Below, one piece after another: positions 22,930 to 31,444 of a stretch of 34,377 nt of DNA; position 1 is the stretch's first letter; each line of letters starts with the position of its first letter. Source of the stretch: Mesorhizobium plurifarium (GTDB lineage Bacteria; Pseudomonadota; Alphaproteobacteria; Rhizobiales; Rhizobiaceae); NCBI GenBank assembly GCA_000824785.1, contig CCNB01000045.1, positions 93,772-128,148 of the forward strand. The letters are read 5' to 3'. The position numbers were made by a program, and so were the translations under genes. Under the pieces are notes generated by a model. That model did no database searches, was not told where the DNA came from, and was given only the letters and a program-made list of their open reading frames with translations.

Positions 22930-25011
22930 TTAATCCATCGGCCCCTTGCTTCCCGGTTTGCCGGGAAGCTCCTCGGGGAACAACTCATATTTTGCCTGCT
23001 TGTCCGCTTTGACGAACACGCGCTCGCGGATGATCGAATCCTCGGCCCAGTTGAACATGTAGATCGGCGTGCCCTGCGGGATGTTGGAGAAGCGCTTGTT
23101 GACGATCAGCGCGCCCGGATATTCCGTCAGGCCGACATTGTAGACGTGCTCGGTCGAGATCTTCTGGAAGTTCCGCATCAGGCTGGCACGCTGGTCGTTG
23201 TCCTGCGTGGACGCGAACTTGTTGACGATGTCGACGAGGTCCTTCTCGAAGGGCATCAGGTCGACCTGGCCGCTTTCCGGCGCGCGGTGGTTCCAACTGG
23301 TCTTCGGCCCGACCGGCGCCAACTGCTCGGTGTTTTGAACGACGGATGTGAGCTCGGTTTCGTTTCGCCGGATCAGCCAGTCGAAGCGGCCGGAATATTG
23401 CGTGGCATCGCGCTGCGTGCCGTTGAGCCCATTGAGCACGACCCTGAGGCCGAGCTTCTCCATCTGCGCGACCACGCCTTCGGCGAGGCTCTTGTCGGTC
23501 GTGTAGTCGTTGTTGACCAGCATCACGATCTCGACATCCTTGCCGCCGGCCGTGCCCGTCGGGAAGTTCACGATGCCGTCGCCGTCCGTATCCTTGAGGC
23601 CGGCCTTGGCGAGCAAGGCCTTGGCGCCTTCGAGGTCGAACGGGTAGTAGACGGTCGACTTGCGGTCATAGAAGCTCGTGCCTGACGAGAAGCCGCCTGG
23701 ATAGATGGCGGTGAACGGACCCTTGACCAGCGAGTCGCCCAACGCCTTGCGGTCGAGCGCCATGGTGACGGCCTTGCGGAAGTCCTCGTTGCGGTTCAGT
23801 TCGCGGATAGCCTGGCCGCGCTCGTCCGGGTTGCCCCAGCCATTGGCGGAAAAATTCATGCGCAGATTGTAGCCGATCAGGCGTGGGCCGAAGGCAAGGC
23901 GTGCAGGCGCGTTCTTGTCGGCCGCGCGCTTCAGCGAGGCGACGAAGTTTTCCGGCTGCTCGAGGTTGGAGAAGTCGCCCGAGCCCGCCACCGCCTGGAC
24001 GTCGCGGTCGGCCCAGGTCGAGAGCTTGTATTGCAGCTCGTTGAGGTAGGGCAGCTGGTTGCCCTTCTCGTCGACCTTCCAATAATAGGGGTTGCGGCGC
24101 ATGACGATGATGTCGTCCGGTCGGTACTCCACCGGCACCCAGGCGCCCATCACCGGCATGTTCATATATTCGGGCGGGAAGGCGTTCTTGAACTGGTCGT
24201 AGGTGTTCTTCGAATATTTCGGATGCTGCGGCTTCAGGATGTGCGACGGACCGGGGCAGAAAGTGCCGTAGGCCATGGCATAGAGGTACTGCCGCGGGAA
24301 GGCGTCCTTGAACGTCCACTCGACGGTGTAGTCGTCGATCTTCTTCAGCGTCGTGCCGACGCCAAAAGTTTCCGGCGTCGCGCCGTTCAGCGGCGAGACA
24401 TTCGGATCGACGACCTCGTCGTCCCAGTAGAACATCACGTCGTCGGCGTTGAAGGGCGCGCCGTCGGACCATTTGGCGCCTTCGATCAGATGCATGGTCA
24501 GCTTGTGGCCGTCGCTCGACCAGTCCCAGCTCTTGGCGAGGTTCGGCAGCGGCTCGGTGTCCTTGGCCTCGACCTGGAACAGCGGCGCCGTGCGCGTCAG
24601 GCATTCGGACAGGCCGATATCGATGCCGCCCCAGCCTTGCGTCTGGCCGGCGCCGTAGTTCCAGCCTTCCGGCCGGCCGCCGATGACATGGCGCATCGTG
24701 TCGCCATAGACGCCGATGCCGTCCGGCATGTTGCCGGTCTTGAAGACCAGTGGTTCCTTCGGCAGCCTGTCCTTGACCGGCGGCAGCTTGCCGGTCTTGA
24801 CGTATTTCTCCGTCACCCAGTCCGGTTCGTGATATTCGGGCAGCGCCTTGAACTCCAGGATGGAGTCGCGCGGCACATAGTGGATCTTGCCTTCGGCCGG
24901 AAACGTCGCCGGCTCGGGCGGGATCGTCGGCTCGGATGCGAAGACGTGTGCCGGAACGGCAACGCTCATCGCCAGTCCGGCGGTAAAGCCAATTCTGCGT
25001 AAAATCCTCAT
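22930..25011 (-). CDS. agpA: Periplasmic alpha-galactoside-binding protein (SBP family 5)
   Basis: This 693-residue solute-binding protein belongs to the oligopeptide/dipeptide type (extracellular family 5), although it serves sugar uptake in this operon type. The N-terminus MRILRRIGFTAGLAMSVAVP followed by AHVFAS is a signal peptide. Family 5 features are visible: NLAKSWDWSSDGHKLTMHL, EGAKWSDGAPFNADDVMFYW, and the C-terminal half with NEDFRKAVTMALDRKALGDS. ATG 25011 has GGGAGGAG close upstream. It binds melibiose, raffinose or stachyose outside the inner membrane and delivers them to AgpBC. The link to the Sinorhizobium AgpA is by operon content. Confidence 0.93.
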   Translation of the reverse strand: MRILRRIGFTAGLAMSVAVPAHVFASEPTIPPEPATFPAEGKIHYVPRDSILEFKALPEYHEPDWVTEKYVKTGKLPPVKDRLPKEPLVFKTGNMPDGIGVYGDTMRHVIGGRPEGWNYGAGQTQGWGGIDIGLSECLTRTAPLFQVEAKDTEPLPNLAKSWDWSSDGHKLTMHLIEGAKWSDGAPFNADDVMFYWDDEVVDPNVSPLNGATPETFGVGTTLKKIDDYTVEWTFKDAFPRQYLYAMAYGTFCPGPSHILKPQHPKYSKNTYDQFKNAFPPEYMNMPVMGAWVPVEYRPDDIIVMRRNPYYWKVDEKGNQLPYLNELQYKLSTWADRDVQAVAGSGDFSNLEQPENFVASLKRAADKNAPARLAFGPRLIGYNLRMNFSANGWGNPDERGQAIRELNRNEDFRKAVTMALDRKALGDSLVKGPFTAIYPGGFSSGTSFYDRKSTVYYPFDLEGAKALLAKAGLKDTDGDGIVNFPTGTAGGKDVEIVMLVNNDYTTDKSLAEGVVAQMEKLGLRVVLNGLNGTQRDATQYSGRFDWLIRRNETELTSVVQNTEQLAPVGPKTSWNHRAPESGQVDLMPFEKDLVDIVNKFASTQDNDQRASLMRNFQKISTEHVYNVGLTEYPGALIVNKRFSNIPQGTPIYMFNWAEDSIIRERVFVKADKQAKYELFPEELPGKPGSKGPMD

Positions 25012-25119
25012 CGTCTCCTCCCAGTTGTTTTGGACGCCTGCTGCTGCCCGCCTCTTGTTTCTGGACGGCTGATCCGGTGGATGCGCCTCTTGCGCGTCCC
25101 GACTGCTTGCCGGCGATTT

Positions 25120-26586
25120 TCAGCCGGCCTGTTTCAGCGCCGCCTTTTCGGCGCGCAATTCCTCGATCGAGCGCACGTTGCGCCGCGCCGCGCCCGCCCA
25201 TTCGCGGGTCTTGACCTTGGATTTGGAAAGCCGCTCCTTCGCCGCCGGAACGGCATGCGCATATTGCGGCAGCCATTGGGCCTGGGCGACGACCATCTCG
25301 TCCACCATCTGCCAGACCTCCTCCGGCGTCGACACGGCGCCCACCAGCGGGTCGTGCAGCACGGCGAGTTTCAACAGGTCGATGTCGCCGGCGATCGCTG
25401 CGTGCACCGACATGCGTTGCACGTTGATCGAGGCCATGCAGGTGGCCGCACAGGCTTCGGGCAGCGTGATGCCTGCTGCCATGTTGATGCCGAAACGGTC
25501 GACGAAACCGGGCGACTCGATGATGGCGTCCTGCGGCAGGTTGGTGATCACGCCTTCATTCTTGACGTTGAAGTGGCCGCGATAGACGCGGTTGGTCTCC
25601 AGCGCCTCGAGGATGTGGCTGGCATGCTCGTTGGAGCGTTTTGCCGGGTCGATCGGCTTCGAGGCCGCTTCGAGGAATTGCGGATATTCGGTCTCGAACC
25701 AGTTGCGGGCCTCGGTCGAGTAGCGCAGATAGCCGCCGGTCTCGCCATGGATCCAGTCGGACATGTCGATCCAGCGCGTGATCTCGTCGGGGCGCTTGCG
25801 GTACCAGGGCAGGTACTCGGAAAGATGCCCGTTGCTTTCGGTCGAGTAGACCCCAAAACGCTTCAGCACGTCGATCCTGAGCTTTTCCTGCTTCGAATAG
25901 ACGGGATGCGCCTCGAAGGCGGCGACGAGCTCGTCCTTGCCGATCGGCCGCCCGTTCAGCCTGAGCTCGATGAACCAGGTCTGGTGGTTGATGCCGGAAC
26001 AGACATAGTCGAGTTCCTTGGGCGATTTCGCGCCGAGCACTTCGGCGATCTGCTCGGCGCCATGCTGGACGCCGTGGCAGAGCCCGACTGTGTCGACCTT
26101 GCCGTATTCGATCGCCGCCCATGTGTTCATCGCCATCGGGTTGGCATAGTTGAGGAACTTGGCGTTGGTGTCGGCGACCTCGCGGATATCCCGGCAGAAG
26201 TCGAGGATCACCGGGATGTTGCGCTGGCCGTAGAGGATGCCGCCGGCGCAGATCGTGTCGCCGACGCACTGGTCGATGCCATATTTCAGCGGAATGCGGA
26301 TGTCGTCGGCATAGGCTTCGAGTCCGCCGACGCGCACGCAGCTGATGATGTAGCGCGCACCCTCCAGCGCCTCGCGGCGATTCGTGGTCGCGGTCACTCT
26401 GGTTGGCAATTTGTTGGCTTCGACGATCCGGTCGAGGATCGCCTTGATCATCGAAAGATTGTGCTCGCTGACATCGGTCAGCGCGAATTCGATGTCCTTG
26501 AATTCCGGCACGCACAGGATGTCGGTGAACAGCTTTTTGGTGAAGCCGACGCTGCCGGCGCCGATAATAGCGATTTTGAAGCTCAT
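25120..26586 (-). CDS. agaL2: Alpha-galactosidase, glycoside hydrolase family 4 (second paralogue)
   Basis: The first gene of the operon, 488 residues, is a GH4 enzyme only distantly similar to AgaL1. It has IGAGSVGFTKKLF (8-20), NPM at 149-151, the Cys-His pair C170/H171 (GLCHGVQHG), H201 in GINHQTW and a C-terminal basic tail (RRNVRSIEELRAEKAALKQA) absent from AgaL1. The ligands fit an NAD+/Mn2+ alpha-galactosidase or alpha-glucuronidase-like GH4 member; the operon favours galactosides. ATG 26586 follows GAGGTGAAGG. The 213-base divergent spacer with agpT should hold the shared activator site. Confidence 0.88.
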   Translation of the reverse strand: MSFKIAIIGAGSVGFTKKLFTDILCVPEFKDIEFALTDVSEHNLSMIKAILDRIVEANKLPTRVTATTNRREALEGARYIISCVRVGGLEAYADDIRIPLKYGIDQCVGDTICAGGILYGQRNIPVILDFCRDIREVADTNAKFLNYANPMAMNTWAAIEYGKVDTVGLCHGVQHGAEQIAEVLGAKSPKELDYVCSGINHQTWFIELRLNGRPIGKDELVAAFEAHPVYSKQEKLRIDVLKRFGVYSTESNGHLSEYLPWYRKRPDEITRWIDMSDWIHGETGGYLRYSTEARNWFETEYPQFLEAASKPIDPAKRSNEHASHILEALETNRVYRGHFNVKNEGVITNLPQDAIIESPGFVDRFGINMAAGITLPEACAATCMASINVQRMSVHAAIAGDIDLLKLAVLHDPLVGAVSTPEEVWQMVDEMVVAQAQWLPQYAHAVPAAKERLSKSKVKTREWAGAARRNVRSIEELRAEKAALKQAG

Positions 26587-26799
26587 CACCTTCACCTCGA
26601 TCCGTTCGAATGCTAGGCAAGGAGCAGCAAGGGAGGATAGGGCCGCGCGCCGTTGCGCACGCACCGCTCAAAGCCGGAAATCCGGCCTTTCTCCTCCCGC
26701 CCGCTCCTCGACCGCGGGTCTGTCGCGTTCTTGAGGGCCCGATTATGCGCTTATTCGCCGGCGCGGCCAGAGAAGGATTATGCTTTCGAGGGTAATTTT
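26587..26799. promoter_or_regulatory. Divergent agaL2/agpT control region
   Basis: This 213-base spacer lies between the two diverging starts and should contain the AgpT-activated promoter. A 14-base palindrome GCCGGAAATCCGGC lies at 26673-26686. GAGGG (26788-26792) is the ribosome-binding site of agpT. I could not identify a pair of direct repeats as expected for AraC-type sites, so the operator is unassigned. Confidence 0.5.
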
Positions 26800-27675
26800 G
26801 TGCTGCGGGATCTGATCGCCAACGGAAAGCTGATGCGCACGATCTCGCTGCCGCGCGGCCGCCAGCGCCTGCATGCCATGCCGACCAGCACCGGTTACGA
26901 AGTGCGCGAGGACGAGACATATGACTGGGACGGGCGCAGGCGCGGCCAGACCCCGTTCACGGTGCTCCAGCATACGATCGGCGGTACCGGCCAGTTGCGC
27001 TACGAGAACCGCAACTATCGCCTGCAGGCGAACGACACGCTGCTGGTTCTGGTGCCGCACAATCATCGCTACTGGCTCGCCAAGGGCGACCGCTGGGAAT
27101 ATTTCTGGATCTCGATGAACGGCGAGGAGGCGCTGCGCATCCACAAGTCGATCCTCAGCGTCTCAGGCCCGGTGTTCAGGCTGCAGCCGGCGACCATCGA
27201 CCATCTCGCCGATTGCAGCCTGCGGCTGATCAAGGGCGCGGCTTCGCCCGGCGCTGCCTCGGCCATCGCCTATGAGGCGGCCATGGCGCTTTATGACGAT
27301 GTCTTCGGCTCGCACGCCTTCGCCGAGAAGCAGAGCGCTATGCAGCCGGTCATCGACCACATCAACGCCAATCTCGACAAGCCGCTGCCGGTGGCGGAGC
27401 TGGTCGAGATCAGCGGCCTCAGCCGTGCCCATTTCTCGCGCTGCTTCGCCGAGAGCGAGGGCCTGCCGCCGGCCGAATTCGTCCTGCAGCAGCGCCTGCA
27501 GCGCGCGGCGAAGCTGCTCACCAAGGCGGATTTCTTGCCGGTTAAGGAGGTGGCTGTACTCTGCGGCTTCGAGGATGCGAACTACTTCTCCAAGGTCTTT
27601 CGCCGCTGCTACGGCATCAACCCGACGCAGTTCCGCACCACCGGCATGTATGCCAGCCTCGGCAGCCATCGCTGA
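26800..27675 (+). CDS. agpT: AraC-family activator of the alpha-galactoside operon
   Basis: The 291-residue protein combines an N-terminal cupin-like sensor region (about 40-140, with TGQLRYENRNYRLQANDTLL and HNHRYWLAKGDRWEYFWISM) and a C-terminal double helix-turn-helix (from about 195: LPVAELVEISGLSRAHFSRC; then FLPVKEVAVLCGFEDANYFS and FRRCYGINPTQFR). GTG 26800 is chosen because GAGGG is 7 bases upstream; the longer frame from 26653 has no suitable start. It is divergent from agaL2, matching the AgpT activator of the Sinorhizobium locus, which is needed for induction by alpha-galactosides (recalled). Function inferred from context. Confidence 0.86.
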   Translation: MLRDLIANGKLMRTISLPRGRQRLHAMPTSTGYEVREDETYDWDGRRRGQTPFTVLQHTIGGTGQLRYENRNYRLQANDTLLVLVPHNHRYWLAKGDRWEYFWISMNGEEALRIHKSILSVSGPVFRLQPATIDHLADCSLRLIKGAASPGAASAIAYEAAMALYDDVFGSHAFAEKQSAMQPVIDHINANLDKPLPVAELVEISGLSRAHFSRCFAESEGLPPAEFVLQQRLQRAAKLLTKADFLPVKEVAVLCGFEDANYFSKVFRRCYGINPTQFRTTGMYASLGSHR

Positions 27676-27699
27676 CGGCTTCAAAGCTTTTGGAAGAAG

Positions 27700-28863
27700 T
27701 CAGCGCCTGGCGCTGTCGAGCGTCGTCGAGGCGGTGCTGACCGGATCGGCCGCCGCGGCGAAAGCCGCGTCGATCTGCTCGGGCGTGCGCTGTCCGGAGC
27801 GCTGCCAGGCGACATATTGCACGATGCCGAAGATGGCACGCCGCGGCACCGTCTTCACCACCGGCATGCGGAATCCGTCGCGGAACTTTTCCCAGCGCGC
27901 GCCGAGCACGGCGACCATTTCCTCCACGGTCGGCGGCGTCGCCACATCGGCATAGGTGATCGTGACCTTGCCGGCGAGGGCTTTTTCGCGCGGTATCGGC
28001 ACCGGGATCGAGGCAAGGTAGTCGGCCGGCACGTCGAGCAGTCCGCCGAAGGCCCATTGCCGGCGCAGCTCGTCGGCGCTCATCGGCGCGACGCTGACGT
28101 CGATGTCGTTGGGCGTGCCGGGCACGCGGTAGGGACAGGAGAAACGGCCGCAATTGGCCTGCGCCGAGAATTGCCACAGCGCGTAGCCCTGCCAGTTGCC
28201 CATCGGGAAATGCACGTCGATAGCGGGCTTGTAGCGCGCATACCACAGCGGCAGCCGCGACAGCAGCCGATACTGGTAGCGGTTGTCGGCGATGTACTGG
28301 GCGGTCTTGCCGTTGACATAGAGCACCGGGAAGCGACCGAGGCGTCGATGCACCTGGCGCACGAATTCCTCGGCGTCGTCCAGCGACATCCATTGCGTGG
28401 GGTCGATGCCTTCGATGTCGAGGGCCATCAGCTCATCCGGCGCCGGCTCGGCGAAATCGATGAAATTGTTGGCCTGCTCGACCGGGTTGCCGGGACGGGC
28501 CAGGTGATAGGCGCCCCATTTCAGACCGAGCGCCTTGGCCACGACCTTGCGCGTCTGGAACAATTCGCGCGTCACCGCATAGCGCTTCCATTGCGCCTTG
28601 CAGAGTTTGACGTCGGCCTCGGCGCCGAAGCAGACATAGGGCGGCGGCAGGCCGTCGGACGCCTTGTTGATGAAGCCGGCGATGCGCTTGTCGGTGACGA
28701 GCTGCTGCCAGTCGATCGAGTTGTATTCGTAGGCGTCGATCACCAGCGGGCGGTCGGCATTCTTCCACGGCTCGGAGAAATCCGAGGCCTTTGCCGCCGT
28801 GCCCAGCGCAACCGCAGTCGCGAGAAGCGCCAGGCGGCGAAGAGGGCGCGCCGGCTTTTTCAA
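27700..28863 (-). CDS. Exported GH25 lysozyme-like protein
   Basis: The 387-residue protein has a signal peptide (MKKPARPLRRLALLATAVAL, cleaved near AAKA|SDF). The GH25 muramidase barrel follows with LVIDAYEYNSIDWQQL, the GINK-like AGFINKASDG, LKWGAYHLARPGN, and the catalytic pair in ELMALDIEG (Asp and Glu). WGYALWQFSAQ-type residues (QGYALWQFSAQ) occur at the end of the barrel. About 100 extra residues follow the domain. GH25 enzymes cut the MurNAc-GlcNAc bond of peptidoglycan. It converges on agpT (24-base gap) and diverges from the second araC gene. No holin or phage gene is near, so a cell-wall remodelling role is more likely than phage lysis; this is inference. Confidence 0.87.
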   Translation of the reverse strand: MKKPARPLRRLALLATAVALGTAAKASDFSEPWKNADRPLVIDAYEYNSIDWQQLVTDKRIAGFINKASDGLPPPYVCFGAEADVKLCKAQWKRYAVTRELFQTRKVVAKALGLKWGAYHLARPGNPVEQANNFIDFAEPAPDELMALDIEGIDPTQWMSLDDAEEFVRQVHRRLGRFPVLYVNGKTAQYIADNRYQYRLLSRLPLWYARYKPAIDVHFPMGNWQGYALWQFSAQANCGRFSCPYRVPGTPNDIDVSVAPMSADELRRQWAFGGLLDVPADYLASIPVPIPREKALAGKVTITYADVATPPTVEEMVAVLGARWEKFRDGFRMPVVKTVPRRAIFGIVQYVAWQRSGQRTPEQIDAAFAAAADPVSTASTTLDSARR

Positions 28864-29114
28864 TCAGGGTGTCCCCACTGACCAGGGGACGATCCTGAAC
28901 CGCTATGGTTAAGGAAGTGCTTTCACAACATCGGCTTGCTTCGCTTCGCTCCAAAACGTCAAAAAAGTATCGGTCGGGTGGACAAGCCGTGGTGGCAGGC
29001 GCTTCAATTGCCGCCTAAGCTTTCAATCACGGCGGCCAGTGGGGAGACACAGGCCCGCCTGACGAAGCGCAGCAACCGGTCACAAGACCGGACCCGCGCG
29101 GGGAGGAAATGAAG
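28864..29114. promoter_or_regulatory. Divergent spacer between the GH25 gene and the second araC gene
   Basis: This 251-base spacer holds no ORF that I trust. It must contain promoters for both genes. GGGAGG at 29101-29106 is the ribosome-binding site for ATG 29115. No operator pattern was identified. Confidence 0.4.
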
Positions 29115-29999
29115 ATGAATCCGGACCTGGAAGTCGTCCAGATCAGACAGGGAGAGTCGTTCAAGGCCTGGGCCCACGGCTATCCTTTCCGCACTGTCCG
29201 CTGGCACTTCCATCCCGAATACGAGTTGCATCTGGTCGTCGCCACGACCGGCCGTTATTTCGTCGGCGACTTCATCGGCGAATTCGAGCCGGGTAATCTG
29301 GTGCTCACCGGGCCCAATCTGCCGCACAACTGGGTCAGCGACGTGCCGCCGGGCGAGACCGTGCCGCTGCGCGGCCGTGTCGTGCAGTTTTCCGAAGAAT
29401 TCATCGCCAGCGCTTCCGCCGCGTTGCCCGAGCTTGCCGCCTGCGCCGGCATCCTCGAAACCAGCCGCCGCGGCGCGCTGTTCTCGCCGGCGACGGCCGA
29501 GCTCGCCGCGCCCTTGCTGGCGGAATTGACCGAGGCGCAGGGCGTGCGCCGCCTGGCGCTGTTCATGGCCGTGCTCGATATCCTGAACCGCGCCAGCGAT
29601 GTCCGCACGCTGGCCAGCGCCGGCTATCTGCCCGATCCCTCCGGCTTCATGTCGGCCGGCATCAACCAGGCGCTTGCCTACATCAATTGCCACCTGACCG
29701 AGCCGTTCAGTGAAGGCACGCTCGCCGAGATCGCCGGACGCAGCCCGAGCGCCTTCTCGCGCAGCTTCCGCCGCCACACCGGAATGGCGCTGGTGCAGTA
29801 TGTCAACCGGCTGCGCATCAACCTCGCCTGCCAGCTCTTGATGAGCGAGGCGCAGATGTCGATCACCGAGATCTGCTACGCCGCCGGCTACAACAACATC
29901 TCGAATTTCAACCGCCAGTTCCTGGCGCAGAAAGGCATGTCGCCTTCGCGCTTCCGGGCCTTGCTGGCTGAGAACATCAACGCGGAGATTGCCGCCTAA
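29115..29999 (+). CDS. AraC-family transcriptional regulator
   Basis: The 294-residue regulator has an N-terminal cupin-like domain (RTVRWHFHPEYELHLVVATT; EPGNLVLTGPNLPHNWVSD) and a C-terminal AraC double helix-turn-helix (SEGTLAEIAGRSPSAFSRSF; then MSITEICYAAGYNNISNFNR and QKGMSPSRFRALL). ATG 29115 is preferred over 29109 because GGGAGG sits eight bases before it. It stands directly upstream of the sugar ABC operon in the same orientation with 296 bases between, so it is the probable regulator, sensing the imported sugar or a metabolite. The effector is unknown. Confidence 0.9.
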   Translation: MNPDLEVVQIRQGESFKAWAHGYPFRTVRWHFHPEYELHLVVATTGRYFVGDFIGEFEPGNLVLTGPNLPHNWVSDVPPGETVPLRGRVVQFSEEFIASASAALPELAACAGILETSRRGALFSPATAELAAPLLAELTEAQGVRRLALFMAVLDILNRASDVRTLASAGYLPDPSGFMSAGINQALAYINCHLTEPFSEGTLAEIAGRSPSAFSRSFRRHTGMALVQYVNRLRINLACQLLMSEAQMSITEICYAAGYNNISNFNRQFLAQKGMSPSRFRALLAENINAEIAA

Positions 30000-30025
30000 C
30001 AGGGAGGAAGCGGGAGGAGCCAAAG

Positions 30026-30070
30026 GCATTCCGGTCCGAAGACTTTTCGTCCGGAATTGCATCAAACAAA
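30026..30070. repeat. Dispersed inverted-repeat element, copy 2
   Basis: GCATTCCGG (30026-30034) is roughly inverted as CCGGAATTGC (30051-30060), followed by ATCAAACAAAG. This is the reverse-oriented counterpart of 10878-10930. It lies between the araC gene and the sugar-binding-protein gene; the remaining bases 30071-30295 hold the operon leader, in which no further structure was assigned. Confidence 0.65.
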
Positions 30071-30295
30071 GAAACACTCAGGGAAGGAAAGACGCGGGGT
30101 GCAGGGCACCCTGTGCTGGGGTTCGTTTGCCCGAAATCCGGCACGTTCAGGAGGATGTCCGCGTGGTTCATCGGGATCGAGCGATCCCCGACTGCCGTCA
30201 TACTCCTTTCAACAGTTCGACATGCAGTCAAGGCCTGGCGCGTTGTCCACCGCTCAGGTCCTGGTGAAACCATTTCTCGAAACGGAGACATTCGA

Positions 30296-31378
30296 ATGAC
30301 CAGACATGCTTGGAAATCGCCGTTTGCCTTGAAGTCGACGATCGCTGCCGTTTTCGCGGTCTCGCTGCTCGGCGGCACCGCGGCATTCGCCGACACGGTC
30401 ACCGACGCCACGGTCGCCTTCCTGATGCCCGACCAGGCATCGACCCGCTACGAGCAGCACGATTATCCCGGCTTCGTCGCCGAGATGAAGAAGCTCTGCC
30501 CGGGCTGCAAGGTGATCTACCAGAACGCCGATGCCGACGCGGCGCGCCAGCAGCAGCAGTTCAATTCGGTGATCTCGCAAGGCGCCAAGGCGATCGTGCT
30601 CGATCCGGTCGATTCGACCGCCGCCGCCTCGCTGGTCAAGCTGGCGCAGAGCCAGGGCGTCAAGGTGATCGCCTATGACCGACCGATCCCGACGGCCCCC
30701 GCCGATTTCTACGTGTCCTTCAACAATGAAGGCATCGGCAAGGCCATCGCCGACTCGCTGGTCGAGCACCTCAAGGCCCTCAAGGTCGATCCGGCCGGCG
30801 GCGGCCTGCTGCAGATCAACGGCTCGCCGACCGACGCCGCCGCGGGCCTGATCAAGAAGGGCATCCACGAGGGCCTCGACAACAGCGGCTACCCGATCCT
30901 GGCCGAGTTCGACACGCCGGAATGGGCGCCGCCGAAGGCCCAGCAATGGGCGAGCGGCCAGATCACGCGCTTCGGCAGCAAGATCCTCGGCGTCGTCGCC
31001 GCCAATGACGGCACCGGCGGCGGCGCGATCGCGGCCTTCAAGGCAGCCGGCGTCGATCCGGTTCCTCCGGTGACCGGTAACGACGCGACGATCGCTGCCC
31101 TGCAGCTGATCATCGCCGGCGATCAGTACAACACCATCTCCAAGCCGAGCGAGATCGTCGCGGCCGCCGCGGCCAACGTTGCCGTCAAGCTGTTGTCGGG
31201 CGAGACGCCGAAGGCCGAGATGACGCTCTACGACACGCCCTCGCAGCTCTTCACCCCGGCGGTGGTGACGCAGGAGAACCTCAAGGCCGAGATCATCGAC
31301 AAGAAGATCAACACGGCGGCCGAGCTCTGCGTCGACCGCTATGCCGAGGGCTGCAAGAAGCTCGGCATCACCAACTGA
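30296..31378 (+). CDS. Sugar ABC transporter periplasmic binding protein (XylF-type)
   Basis: The 360-residue protein has a signal peptide (MTRHAWKSPFALKSTIAAVF, then AVSLLGGTAAFAD) and the fold of pentose-type periplasmic binding proteins: TVAFLMPDQASTRYEQHDYP, AKAIVLDPVDSTAAASLVKL, GVKVIAYDRPIPTAPADFYV and VVAANDGTGGGAIAAFKAAG. The closest family pattern is XylF (D-xylose). It should capture a monosaccharide or sugar alcohol in the periplasm. ATG 30296 has ACGGAGA upstream and removes a non-signal leader that a longer frame would add. It heads the operon and is followed by a large hairpin. Confidence 0.92.
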   Translation: MTRHAWKSPFALKSTIAAVFAVSLLGGTAAFADTVTDATVAFLMPDQASTRYEQHDYPGFVAEMKKLCPGCKVIYQNADADAARQQQQFNSVISQGAKAIVLDPVDSTAAASLVKLAQSQGVKVIAYDRPIPTAPADFYVSFNNEGIGKAIADSLVEHLKALKVDPAGGGLLQINGSPTDAAAGLIKKGIHEGLDNSGYPILAEFDTPEWAPPKAQQWASGQITRFGSKILGVVAANDGTGGGAIAAFKAAGVDPVPPVTGNDATIAALQLIIAGDQYNTISKPSEIVAAAAANVAVKLLSGETPKAEMTLYDTPSQLFTPAVVTQENLKAEIIDKKINTAAELCVDRYAEGCKKLGITN

Positions 31379-31386
31379 TCCGTTGG

Positions 31387-31414
31387 CATCCGGCCGCCGA
31401 CGGGCGGCCGGATG
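31387..31414 (+). other. Hairpin after the XylF-type gene
   Basis: CATCCGGCCGCC (31387-31398) pairs perfectly with GGCGGCCGGATG (31403-31414) around GACG. It starts 8 bases past the stop codon and has no T-run. A stem of the same type (CRTCCGGCC) follows the agpA binding-protein gene, so this is likely an mRNA-stabilising or attenuating stem giving excess binding protein. Confidence 0.78.
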
Positions 31415-31444
31415 TCCAAGGAACGAAGTCAGGAAAGGCGGCGC

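Noticed and set aside
25030..26616. A 528-residue plus-strand frame opposite agaL2
   Set aside because: Antisense shadow of a well-defined GH4 gene.
27700..28863. Phage lysis module
   Set aside because: The GH25 gene has a signal peptide and no holin, spanin or phage structural gene nearby.
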